Shown piece after piece: positions 1-9,624 of a stretch of 64,000 nt of DNA. The DNA lies in assembly GCA_014898425.1 (NCBI GenBank), contig RCSZ01000009.1:2232001-2296000 (forward strand), given 5' to 3'. This DNA comes from Botryotinia globosa (taxonomy: Eukaryota > Ascomycota > Leotiomycetes > Helotiales > Sclerotiniaceae). The position numbers and the translations under genes are program-made. Within the stretch, counting starts at the first letter, position 1. The number at the start of each line of letters is the position of its first letter. The notes beneath the pieces were generated by a model. The model was not told the origin of the DNA. It was given only the letters and a program-made list of their open reading frames with translations, and ran no database searches.

Positions 1-1
1 C

Positions 2-1336
2 TCTATGATTGAAAATCCAATTTTCAACAAAATATTGTACATTGTCGGATTCAAAGGGGATCGAGAGCGTGGAACCAGACTCCTATGGCAAGCGACAAGA
101 TATCAAAATTTCAACAGTGCCATTGCTGCTCTTGCTTTACTTGGATATTACAATGGATTGGCTGGGTTCTGTGATATTTTACCTACCGATGCAGGAGCTG
201 ACGAAAATCTTACGGGATATCCAAAAAAGAAATGCCAGGCGCTTCTAGCTGAAATGAAAACTCGACACCCTGATTCTAGGTTGTGGAAATTAGAGGAAGC
301 TCGCATGTTGTCTTACAACCAAAATTTGAAAGGTGCACTTGAAATTCTGGAAGAGAACTCTAAAAGTAAGATGAAACAAATTGCTATGATCAATACATTT
401 GAGATGGCTCTTACTACCTTATTCTTCCACGAATATCAAAAATCGGCGACGGCATGGATGAACTGCAGCGAGCAGAGTGCTTGGAGTCCAACGTTGTACC
501 ACTACATGGCTGGTGCTTCATACGTCGAACTTTATCGCAATACCCGAGTCAGCGATCCTACAGCAGCTAAGATCCACAAGAAAAAAGCTACCGAATTTCT
601 TCTGAAAGCTCCACCTCTAGCAGGCAAACAGAAAGTCATGGCTAAGCAACTACCTTTCGATATCTACATAGTAAGCAAAGTGGGTAAATGGGAACAAAGA
701 GCCAAAACATGGAATGTAGATCTTGTAGATGCAATTGGACCCAGTCCTTTTGTTGAAATGATATACTTCTGGAATGGGGTCAAGAAGAGTGGAAATGTGG
801 AATTGCAGAAATGTTTAGATCTTCTCGAAGAGAATAGAATGACGTGTCCGGAGAAATGTAATGAGGATGAAGACGATACGGCTATTCATCTTTTGCTGCG
901 CGGGTGTGTGATGAGAAATATGGGGATGTATGAGGAGGCGAGGAAGATCTTGACAGGGGAGATTGTGGATTCTGAAAGGTATTTATTTATCTTCTTCATA
1001 TCTGTGTTTATTTTGAATGCCATAACTAACATATACCACAGACATGCACGTGGCGCTCTCAGAGATGACTGGACTCTTCCTTCCGCCTACTACGAATTAG
1101 CATGTTGCTCCTGGCACGAGAAAGATTTGTCCCCAGCGGGGGATACAGTTTCGGAAGGGAAGCTTTCCGATGGTAAATCAATAGAGTATCGGAAGGAAAA
1201 AGTACTCGATTGTGAAGAGAAACTACTCAAGTTGCATAGTTGGCCACAGACTTATGTTTTTGAGGCGAGAATGAGCTTTAAGATTAGTACTAGTTTGCTT
1301 ACAGTCAGACGAGAGAGGAGATTGATTGGTCTTTAA
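2..1336 (+). CDS. iml2: IML2-like TPR protein, C-terminal part (5' end outside window)
   Basis: The reading frame is open from the first bases and ends at a TAA at 1334-1336. It resembles the C-terminal ~420 residues of fungal Iml2 (related to animal TTC39), an outer-mitochondrial/cytosolic protein linked in yeast to lipid droplets and inclusion-body clearance. The family pattern seen is a long alpha-helical TPR-type solenoid with motifs such as GYYNGLAGFC, LYHYMAGASYVELYR and LLLRGCVMRNMGMYEEA. A 63-nt intron (979-1041, GTATTT...CTAAC...CACAG) is removed; it is a multiple of three and stop-free, so the uninterrupted frame hides it. After splicing, ER joins HARGALRDDW and runs into the conserved terminal helix (CEEKLLKLHSW). 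Only the 3' half is present, so the N-terminus cannot be judged. Family assignment is fairly secure; the biochemical role is known only from yeast. Confidence 0.82.
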   Translation, partial: SMIENPIFNKILYIVGFKGDRERGTRLLWQATRYQNFNSAIAALALLGYYNGLAGFCDILPTDAGADENLTGYPKKKCQALLAEMKTRHPDSRLWKLEEARMLSYNQNLKGALEILEENSKSKMKQIAMINTFEMALTTLFFHEYQKSATAWMNCSEQSAWSPTLYHYMAGASYVELYRNTRVSDPTAAKIHKKKATEFLLKAPPLAGKQKVMAKQLPFDIYIVSKVGKWEQRAKTWNVDLVDAIGPSPFVEMIYFWNGVKKSGNVELQKCLDLLEENRMTCPEKCNEDEDDTAIHLLLRGCVMRNMGMYEEARKILTGEIVDSERYLFIFFISVFILNAITNIYHRHARGALRDDWTLPSAYYELACCSWHEKDLSPAGDTVSEGKLSDGKSIEYRKEKVLDCEEKLLKLHSWPQTYVFEARMSFKISTSLLTVRRERRLIGL

Positions 1337-2194
1337 AGGAGAAACGGGAGATCGGAGGATGAGATGGGCGATAGAGATGAATAGTTGAAAATACGGGGCG
1401 GGGTCAAAAAACGTTGGATGTAGAAAGAAAGGATATCCGTCGGTTCGCGTTGGTATCTACATATAGATGGGTTGTTCTTGGCATTGGAGTTTTGGTTAGC
1501 GAGGTGGATGATTGCTGGGACTGGATAATGGAGACACGAATGATATCATTGTGATCCGAGAACGAAGAATAAGTTCTCAATGAACTTTGGGAAGAAGAAT
1601 GGAAATGAAGAAATGAGTAAAGATAGATGTTCGTAAGATTAGACAAATTGAGAAGAAATGTTTTGAGAAATGTTTTGAAAAGTACACCATTTGTTACAAT
1701 ATCCCTATTGACGAACGAGATCAACAGATTCACTGTGGAAAGGGGAGACATTCAATATATTCCATGTGAAGTCGTGATGGTGGCTTACATGAGAAGACAT
1801 TACACCTGAACTTCTCCTAGATGGATGTGATTTCAAACCAACTGTTGATGATAAGTGTTTCCAAAATCGCATTCTTATTCCGGGATTCCAAGACTGGCAT
1901 GAACGACACTATAATACCCTGTGAACTGAGGAGCAATCAATATATTGATCTCATCGTGTCTTCTATAATCTCAACTTGGTATTTTCACATACACTAAAAA
2001 TTCGCCCTAAATACAAAGCCTGAAAGATGCATTTGTGCATGTCATGTAACAGGTCCAAAGAAAATCGCTTGCCAAATCCATTTAACCGATTTCCATGAGA
2101 TGATCATCTCTTCCGTTCATGTCGTCATCTCATAAATTTAATCATTCCTCGTCGCATAGGACACTGCAATGATCACCAACTTTTATCATCACCT
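1337..2194. other. Intergenic, convergent 3' ends
   Basis: This 858-bp stretch lies between the 3' end of the IML2-like gene (+) and the 3' end of the P5C dehydrogenase gene (-). It should hold two 3' UTRs. Short open frames on both strands show no family resemblance and no splice-supported extension. I see no RNA gene or repeat. Confidence 0.6.
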
Positions 2195-4134
2195 CTAAAC
2201 CTCATTACTTGGGTATTCAACACTTCCAATGGCAACGAACTCTTCCTTCAGTGCTCTCACGCTGACGAATCTACCCAATAGATTCATACTTCCGGCTTTA
2301 TCGTTTGTTCCACTAGCTCTTGCACCTCCAAAAGGTTGTTGTCCAACCACAGCACCGGTACTTTTGCAGTTGACATAGAAATTACCTGCCGAATTTCTCA
2401 ATGCTTCTTCCGCATATCTAATCGCGGCTCTATCGGTCGCGAAAACTGCGCCAGTAAGTCCATACTCAGATGTAGTATCAACGAGCTTGCAAACCGACTC
2501 GAAAGCTTCAGCTGGAGCCGAGGAGTCATCGTAGACGTATACTGTAAGAACTGGACCGAAAAGTTCAGTAGAGAGAAGAGGGTGTCTGGGGTTCGTGGTT
2601 TGGTAGATAGTTGGATGGATATAATAACCGGTTGAGTTATCATGCTTGCCTCCTACAAGAAGTTCGAGCTCAGAGTCGGATTTGGCGTTGTCGATGACTC
2701 CTGAGAGTTTCTTGAATGATGGTTCGTGAATAACTGGGCCGATAAAGTTCTTTGGATCCTTTGGAGATCCGATCGAAAGTTTGGATGTTTCTTCCACCAG
2801 CTTTTCCTTGAATTGAGGCCAGATGGATTTGGGAACATATGCTCTTGATGTAGCACTGCACTTCTGACCTTGGTACTCGAAAGCGCCACGAACAGTGTTG
2901 AGAGCAGCATTCTCTACATCAGCTGAAGAGTGAATAAGATGGAAGTTCTTTCCTCCAGTCTCCCCTACAATTCTTGGATATCCTTGATATCTACCCTCGG
3001 CAACCCCGTTTGCGATTGATCCATAGAGCTTTCTGAATACACTGGTACTTCCGGTGTAGTGAAGAGCAGCTAATTGCTTATGTTCTAAAACAACCTTGGT
3101 AACTTCGACGGGGTTTCCTGGCACGAATTGAATAACATTCTTAGGGAGGCCAGCCTCGAGAAAAATGTTGTACAATAACCAATTTGAAGCAATGGCGGAA
3201 TCAGATGGTTTCCAAACCACAACATTTCCCATTAAAGCTGGTGCACCTGGCAAGTTACCCGCAATGGCTGTGAAATTGAATGGAGTAACAGCGTAGACGA
3301 ATCCCTCCAAAGGTCTGTACTCGAGTCTATTCCAGACACCAGGTGAATGATGTTCGGGTTGTTGCGCATACAATTCTTCGGCATATTGAACGTTGAATCT
3401 GAGGAAATCTGCCAACTCTGCAGCAGAATCGATCTCAGCCTGCCAAGCATTCTTTCCTTGTCCCAGCATTGTAGCAGCCATAATTTCGTATCTATATTTG
3501 CCAGAGATAAGATCTGCGGCCTTTAGGAATATAGCGGCTCGGTCTGCAAAAGGAAGAGATTCCCACTCGGGTTTTGCGGCGAGGGCAGCATCGATTGCGG
3601 AGGAGACATCGGATGGGGAGGCATTTGAATAGGTTGCAACTTTTGAGGAATGATCGGCTGGGTTGAGCTGGTGGGAGACGGAAGAGGTTTTAATCTGTAA
3701 TTACTGTTAGCTTCATTGACTCGACTGTGAAAAACGACCAAAACTGACCTCTTTACCTCCAACTACCAAAGGGACTTCCAAAGGAGCCTTACTTTCCAAT
3801 CTCTCCAGCGCCTTATAAAGTCCATCGCGTTGTGCGGATCCCTTAGCATAATGATGCTACATCATCCATTAGCATTCCCGTTGCTCTTCTGAAACAAAGC
3901 TAGAACTTCTATTTTCTGGACAGAACTTACATTTGGCTCGTTCACCACCTTTGGAATTTTAAAGCTTGCAATTGTGGCCATGTTGCATCTATTTCCTGTA
4001 CTTGATGTGATGGCACTACCCAATGTGCTGGTGCGGGGTAGACGTAATGAAGCTTCACATCTGTAAGAAGCAATCAATGAACAACGATGAATTGTCTGAA
4101 AGCTTCTAGAGCTTTTGATATTTCTTGCGAGCAT
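2195..4134 (-). CDS. put2: Delta-1-pyrroline-5-carboxylate dehydrogenase, mitochondrial (3 exons)
   Basis: Oxidises P5C/glutamate semialdehyde to glutamate with NAD+, the second step of proline (and arginine-derived P5C) catabolism in the mitochondrial matrix. Exons on the minus strand: 4134-3931, 3856-3749, 3694-2195; introns of 74 nt and 54 nt, both in phase 0, give 603 aa, normal for fungal ALDH4. The start at 4134 gives a basic, Ser/Arg-rich leader (MLARNIKSSRSFQ...) that looks like a mitochondrial presequence. ALDH hallmarks are visible: the glycine-rich GETGGKN with the general-base Glu (about residue 349), and the nucleophile Cys in GQKCSATSRAY (about residue 383). The joined segment NEPN-HHYAKGSAQRDG matches the family's conserved N-terminal block, supporting intron 1. 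A downstream Met (MATIASFK) could be an alternative start without the full leader. No partner proline gene is adjacent. Confidence 0.95.
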
Positions 4135-5152
4135 GATGGATGGATGAATGAAGATTTTGCAAACCAAAGAAACAAAGAAAGAAGAAAAAGTATAAGGAGA
4201 GGGAGGATATGCCTACCTCGAAAAGAAGAACAATCGGCGTTATCACGTTTATTTGGTAACCTTATATGATAAGAACATCGATGCGCCGAACAACGGACAA
4301 TTATATGTTTGAAGCTCTACGGAGTAATAAGTAAGCTAGCTATCAGTTCGGTTTCTTACGGCTTTGGCACAATTAGACGCTTAGAATCATCTAAATTCAT
4401 AAGAGGGGTGGATAAGCCCCGCGTTGATCTCGACGGATAAGTCAGGAACAGAATCAATTGATGAATAATCGGACCAAGGAGGTGTATTGTGTTGCAAAAG
4501 TTGATCTTTTTTGTTATTGTCGGCTGAATCGAACTGAATGTATTGAAAATCGAAAGTATCAAGGACATGAAGAATTATCAAAGCCGTCTTGGCCCACAAT
4601 GTTTAGTGAATAACAATCCATATTAGTGTCTCCACCGGGATGAATTCTTTGGAGTTACTCTCGAGATACGGTATTGGTTTGTTGGACAGATATATCAGAC
4701 CACAACTCCCAGTACCTTTGCAAGTGCAATCAGGAGGTGTGGACTATCATTCGAACCTTTCGGCCGATGGCCACGTTTAATGATGTTGTCCAGCAGTGCG
4801 CGGAACCCTTTCGGTTCAGATGAAGGGGCAAATTCGCGAGAGCGGACAGGAATAAAATAAATAAAAAGCACGCTTTGTACGTTACAAATCACACAAGAAC
4901 CTACATTTTCTAGGTTTCAAATCTGAAGGAACGTTTGATTATCCAATCTGATCTGGAAGACTCAGAAACCCCATTGGGGCTGATTATATTCACTGAGAAG
5001 TCAATATCCACCAAGTGGCCGGCCTTCTGCCCTCCAATTCATTGTTGCGGATTGTGTGAAATACTTCTATGGCTATCATCCGATATCAATTGACCTACGC
5101 CAGATGTTCTCACCGGTTCCCGCGATCTGCTTCGGTTATCGTTCAGAATTCG
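4135..5152. other. Intergenic, about 1 kb
   Basis: This stretch lies between the P5CDH start and the decayed 3' end of the CorA-like locus. It holds the P5CDH promoter; nothing else is recognisable. Small minus-strand frames at 4387-4599 and 4695-4892 have protein-like composition but no start context, splice support or family I can name. The region could be relic coding sequence. Confidence 0.45.
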
Positions 5153-6611
5153 TCAACTGCTCGCAGAATTCCTCAAACTCCGGGCAGAAAGTCTGGCTCT
5201 GTGATTCGAAGATCTTTGACTATGGCGTGAAAAAATTTGTGATCTCGCGCCGTCATTGGAAAGTTCTCGACTCTGACTTAATGAATTTGAAGGTCTGAGT
5301 ATATTATTTGTCGGTCTTTTGTTAATTAAAATGGCGCTAAGACTCTCCAGTTCAATATCATCGCTTAACACCCCTTTGTGGCGATGTGGGATCGCCATGC
5401 TTACACCCCAGGCCATCAATACTATCAAAGTCAACGGAATTGTGACAGCCCAGTAGTATCCAAGCCTTTCTGTATTATCATGGAGCCTTCAGGTGTTCAA
5501 GTGAACACTGGCATTGCAAAGACTGACTTTCTCAAAAGTGAGCAATAGTGAAATGAGGAGCACGAGTGACGCACTGCGATGAAAGTTCCCGGCAGGAAAA
5601 CCATTCCTAAAATAGCGATTGTTTCATGGCTTTGAGTCTCGTTTTGTGTCTATAGCTATAATTTTCATGACCTCACTATCCTTTCTACTCGCTTTTGCGA
5701 GGTCGGTTGAAGCTTCCGTCAAGAATACGGCACGACGAGCAGAGGCTTCTGCTTGGAATTGTTGAATCTTTGAACCAAAGGTAGATAGCTGGACTAGACG
5801 ATGGTGGATCATTCAAGAAACTTACGACAGATAGTAAAGCATCCATTCTCATCTGTAGATACTCAATCTTTAGAAGCACCTGCTCGCAATGATCCCTCAA
5901 TTCTTCAATCGTCTGCTTCCCTTCCTGATCCAGAACATCTAGCACTTTTGTTGCCAACAGTAATTCTCTGATACAAACTGAATTTCCAGCCACAATGTGC
6001 TCTGCTTTGCTCAAATCAGTAGTCGTACCTATGAAATCTATGTTTAATGGATCTATCGAGGAAACATCGTTTTCATCATCTTGAATGTTGGAATTTTGTA
6101 TTTTGTCGGTGTCAGCCCATCTATTGTGTTGACCAGTAGCACTTTCGATTGCGTCGATATCAACACTCGTATTGTAGAGTCTGACATCTAATCGCTCTAG
6201 TTTATGGCGTATGAATTGCCGAGCGATACACCAAGGTTGACTAACTCCCAGATAGGAATCGACGTTAAATGGTAACGGAACGATATCTATGTCCTCGTGC
6301 GCGAGAAAACTTCCAGTGGTTATGCCAGTGCTATAGCTTTTAGTCAAGGTAAGGAGATCCCACTTATTGAGGGCAGATCCAAGTTTGAAAGTTAGGGTTG
6401 TTTTGTTTTGACAGCTTGTAGAAGTAGTTTGGAAGGATCGAGTGATCAAACTCTCGTGGATTTGGAGGAGGTTGCTTGGAATGTTGAAGGAAGAAACAGA
6501 TAATATCGTAGAATAGGAATTCTTGGTGAAGGGCAAAGCTGGTGGCCAACCGGCGAGTGATATAGCATTTGCGTTGCTCCAGCCTTTGCCAGTGCTACAC
6601 GAATTAGCCAC
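5153..6611 (-). pseudogene. CorA-like Mg2+ transporter-type protein, broken 3' end
   Basis: Fungal CorA-like proteins have a soluble N-domain, a long helix and two C-terminal membrane helices. The N-domain frame starts at 6611 and reads well to 5826: SYLGVSQPWCIARQFIRHKL and the acidic linker are typical. A 58-nt intron (5768-5825, GTAAGT...AAAG) joins MRMDALLSV to IQQFQAEASARR. The frame then enters the pre-membrane helix (LAKASRKDSEVMKIIAI) but stops at about 5624. The missing pieces follow in other frames: TIAILGMVFLPGTFIA (first membrane helix, about 5577-5621), then FAMPVFT followed by an in-frame TGA where family members have Trp, then YYWAVTIPLTLIVLMAWG (second helix, about 5405-5462) in yet another frame, running to 5153. 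Two frame breaks plus a stop argue for a pseudogene. Assembly error at the frameshifts is the main alternative. The N-terminus may lie in a further upstream exon (see 6936-7121). Confidence 0.75.
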
Positions 6612-6935
6612 CGAGACTCAAGCTGGACTGTACGGTCAGTGGTCCCGACCGCAATCTCTTTGTTTTCAGGAGTATTCAACAATCCACAATAAAGACAACA
6701 GCAACATGATTTGAGAACTGCACCTGGTATATAGTTTCAATAATCCTTTAATATCACACCTAAATCCGGGCAATCGAACAAGTCTTGAAAGACCTGGACA
6801 ATAAAATATTCAAATGAGAACTGTACATACAGAATGTGGACACCACTTTCAGGTTGATTACCATCGACAGTTAGATCCTAGCGCGAGTCGGTACATAACC
6901 TTATTCGTCGCTCTTAAAGATTTTGGGCCGATGAG

Positions 6936-7121
6936 TTAGCCAACCTTTGCCAGCCAGTGTTCTAGAGATCTATCATCTTTCAACTCACCCTCCAATCTTC
7001 GAACAGGCTGAGAAGGATATTGTAGAATCTCCAAATAATCAACATGGTTGTTGTGTGCATAGAGGTAATCATAATATGGGTTATCAATCTCTGCAGCACT
7101 GTCCGGCATTTTAGAACCCAT
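6936..7121 (-). CDS. Small ORF, possible first exon of the CorA-like locus
   Basis: A 61-residue frame starts at 7121. Its composition (NPYYDYLYAHNNHVDYLEIL, then YPSQPVRRLEGEL and SLEHWLAKV) is that of a genuine folded N-terminus, and from memory it resembles the first segment of fungal CorA-like proteins. It lies about 300 bp upstream of, and on the same strand as, the CorA-like frame at 5826-6611. A connecting intron is therefore plausible, but I could not define one donor-acceptor pair that preserves phase, which fits with this locus being decayed. It could instead be an independent small protein. Confidence 0.35.
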   Translation of the reverse strand: MGSKMPDSAAEIDNPYYDYLYAHNNHVDYLEILQYPSQPVRRLEGELKDDRSLEHWLAKVG

Positions 7122-7514
7122 GTTACTCGATTCGTTCGAGCAAATTTTGCAGCTAAAACTAAGAGTACGAGAATTCTATGCGCGAAGAAATGACTTTTAT
7201 TTGACGTCGAAACTGTCAAGGTCACAAGCGTTGAAGGAAATTTATAAGAAAGCTGACTTCACCGAGTGCAGGGGTCGGGATAAGCCTCAATCTTACAGCG
7301 CTGAATAGCATCAGCCCCCAATTCATGTGATAAGAAGCCAGCAAAAATCGAGTTATAGATCATAGTAATTTGAGCTTCGTGACAAGTCAATTTATTGCCA
7401 GCTCTAATTGGGGAAATTCGAGGCTAGAAAGTGCCATAGGTCATCCGCAATCTTACATCGTTATACGCTCACTGTCTTTTATGGCAATTCAAACAAAGCT
7501 ACCACTATACCGCA
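7122..7514. other. Intergenic, MFS 3' flank
   Basis: Contains the 3' flank of the MFS gene and the region upstream of the small minus-strand ORF. Nothing further is recognisable. Confidence 0.5.
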
Positions 7515-8909
7515 CTACTCGCTCCTCCTTACAACCCCCGGAACAAACCACCAAGCTCCCATCATACCCCCCAACAACCCTAGAACGACTGGCTGCAAAA
7601 CTCTAGCTCCTCCCCCATCTCCACCATCCAAATTCGCCGCCAAAATACCAGTCACAGCTGGAAATATATTGCCACCGGCTTGAGCAATCACAAAAATTAT
7701 ACTCAAGGCAGGTGTAATGATTCTCGAAGGAAGAAGTAGCTTGGTATGCGTAATTGCTGCTGGGAAAAATGGTCCCAGAAGGAACCCGAGTAAACATACG
7801 ATGACGACACTGCCAATTAGACTAGAGAGTCTCCAGCTAATTATCTGTAGAATAATGCATAGGAAGGAATAGAGGAGGATCATTGGCTTCTCACCGAAAC
7901 GATGAGTAGGTTCGATGAGGAAGAGACGACCGAGTGCATTTCCTGCGTAGAAGAGAGTGGGAAGGTAGCCAATCGATGAGGCTTGGATTCCTGAATTGGG
8001 CGCGAGAGTAAGAAGGTAGGTCACTAGCCAACCGCCGATGGTTATGACGCTACCCAAATGAAAGAAAAAGAAAAAACTGATAATCCAGACACTCTTGTCT
8101 CTCAGGACTTCCCCGATATCTTTCCACATTGCATTTCCTCTTCTTGCATGGTCACTCTGTTCACCTGGTTCTTCACTATCCTGATCATGCCGCGTTTTGA
8201 TCACTATATCTCCTGCAAAGGCCCAAGCCACCACACAAACATTCAAACCTGCAACTCCAGCCAAAGCACCATAACTCTCCATCCAATGCACCGGCTTGGC
8301 AGTTGCAATGCCAGTCACAGCCAATGGACCAAGCAAACACCCCACACTATACGCCGCGTGTATCACACCCAGCCAGCGATGTGCCTTGTCGCCAACCTGG
8401 GCTATATAAGCATTTGCTTGAGCATCTTGGTATGCTTGACCTAGTGCCGCCAGGCCAAAGCTCACTACGAATAATGGCCATGGAGATCCCCAGATTCTTA
8501 TGAATTGAGTCAAAAGTTGCAAACTTGCACCTAGAAGTAGTATCCCACCAATACCCAGACGTAGATGGGTTTGGAGAAAGGGAATACTAATTGCCGCAAA
8601 TACCCAGCCGAAAAAGCAGGAGAGATATAGAAAGGCGATGGATGATGTGGAAAGCGAATATGTGTCTAATATGTAAGGGATGAGAGAACCGAGACTACCA
8701 TCATTGAGACCGGCGGTGAAAAAAGCAAGGAGTGATGATGTAATTCTCAGGATCAAGGGAAAATTCGATGTCGATTCAAGACGAGATGACGATGGGTCAG
8801 ATAGGGGGCGAGATGATATATTTTGTGATGATGATACTGCCACTGGCCTGAGTACGGAAAGGGGGACCTCGCTAGAGAAACTTTGGTGAATGGTCTGCGT
8901 TTGGGACAT
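7515..8909 (-). CDS. Major facilitator superfamily transporter (BSC6/fucose-permease-like)
   Basis: A single-exon, 464-aa integral membrane protein. The hydrophilic N-terminus (about 50 Ser-rich residues) is followed by about 12 predicted hydrophobic helices in two halves separated by a charged central loop (residues ~225-255, KTRHDQDSEEPGEQ). The first helix pair contains AGLNDGSLGSLIPYI and the loop after helix 2 carries the shape of the MFS motif. This is typical of the small fungal family related to yeast BSC6 (YOL137W) and bacterial fucose permeases, whose substrates in fungi are largely unknown. The plasma membrane or another membrane is the likely site. The start at 8909 is chosen because the frame begins cleanly with the only upstream Met. 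A 5S rRNA gene lies only 50 bp upstream on the same strand, so the promoter is very compact or overlaps the 5S gene. Confidence 0.88.
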   Translation of the reverse strand: MSQTQTIHQSFSSEVPLSVLRPVAVSSSQNISSRPLSDPSSSRLESTSNFPLILRITSSLLAFFTAGLNDGSLGSLIPYILDTYSLSTSSIAFLYLSCFFGWVFAAISIPFLQTHLRLGIGGILLLGASLQLLTQFIRIWGSPWPLFVVSFGLAALGQAYQDAQANAYIAQVGDKAHRWLGVIHAAYSVGCLLGPLAVTGIATAKPVHWMESYGALAGVAGLNVCVVAWAFAGDIVIKTRHDQDSEEPGEQSDHARRGNAMWKDIGEVLRDKSVWIISFFFFFHLGSVITIGGWLVTYLLTLAPNSGIQASSIGYLPTLFYAGNALGRLFLIEPTHRFGEKPMILLYSFLCIILQIISWRLSSLIGSVVIVCLLGFLLGPFFPAAITHTKLLLPSRIITPALSIIFVIAQAGGNIFPAVTGILAANLDGGDGGGARVLQPVVLGLLGGMMGAWWFVPGVVRRSE

Positions 8910-8936
8910 GATGTAGCTACCCTTCTAGGGAGGAGC

Positions 8937-8946
8937 AAAAAAAAAA
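8937..8946 (-). terminator. Pol III terminator T-run of the 5S gene
   Basis: A run of ten A on the plus strand (T10 on the minus strand) begins 13 bases past the 5S 3' end, as expected for RNA polymerase III termination. Confidence 0.75.
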
Positions 8947-8959
8947 TGTCAACGAAAGA

Positions 8960-9077
8960 CATACAACAGTGGGGATTCGCTGGTGGTCACCCACCCAACT
9001 ACTAATCCACCGATCTGAAGCTTGTGTATGGCAGAGCGGACGGGATGCCCAATTCTCTTCAGTCTATGGTCGTATGT
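8960..9077 (-). rRNA. 5S ribosomal RNA gene
   Basis: Read on the minus strand, the 118-nt segment begins ACATACGACCATAG and ends TGTTGTATGT, and these two ends pair to form helix I. Internal landmarks match the fungal 5S consensus: CATCCCGTCCGCTCTGCC in the 5' half and TAGTAGTTGGGTGGGTGACC then CAGCGAATCCC in the 3' half. A poly-T terminator follows at once. Single dispersed 5S genes, rather than copies in the rDNA repeat, are usual in filamentous ascomycetes. The middle part differs from the Neurospora type sequence I remember, so it may be a variant or a diverged copy, but the pairing ends and intact terminator favour a functional gene. Confidence 0.92.
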
Positions 9078-9215
9078 ATCAGGACGTACTTTAACAATCA
9101 ATATATTAGCTGTTGCACGAAGCAGAACTATCATCAATGAAATGCCAGATGTGTAGGCATATATACGACATAATTGACATTGACGTCACGTTGTTGACAG
9201 TTCAGCCTCTCATCG

Positions 9216-9624
9216 CTTGACGGTAGGGTTGGGCATATATAATATAATATTTGAACGTATTGGTCACCAAATTATGATATGTAATATTAGTCAAACAGAT
9301 TATATATCGATTTTTCCTATACAATAAATTTGAAAGAAAAATCAAGCCGAAATCCTTAAAAATAAGATTTTTTTCTTGAAATCATATGATTTTATATCAC
9401 ATGATATGAATCATGTGATATAAAAATCCATAATAGCTTTTTTAACAACCCATCAAAGAATACCTTCGAATTTTCCCCACTTTCATTCATTCTAAGGGTT
9501 TGATTGGCCATCAAATCACGTGCATAATCTTGGCGTAATATTTTATACCAATCAAAAAACGTTATATTATAAAAATATGTAATCCTCAGCCGGATTATAT
9601 AATTTGCCCAACCCTACTTGACGG
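9216..9624. mobile_element. hAT-type MITE (393 bp) with 8-bp target-site duplication
   Basis: The element spans 9224-9616. Its ends are perfect 12-bp terminal inverted repeats, TAGGGTTGGGCA at 9224-9235 and TGCCCAACCCTA at 9605-9616. It is flanked by identical 8-bp direct repeats CTTGACGG at 9216-9223 and 9617-9624. An 8-bp duplication with TAGGG-type ends is characteristic of the hAT superfamily. The interior is strongly AT-rich, has no coding capacity, and contains a perfect 16-bp inverted repeat (9390-9405 and 9410-9425, TTTTATATCACATGAT) that would fold as a central hairpin. It is therefore non-autonomous. The intact duplication and perfect ends suggest fairly recent insertion. Confidence 0.93.

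Noticed and set aside
1404..1809. Overlapping short frames on both strands after the IML2-like gene
   Set aside because: No start context, no homology-like motifs; consistent with 3' UTR.
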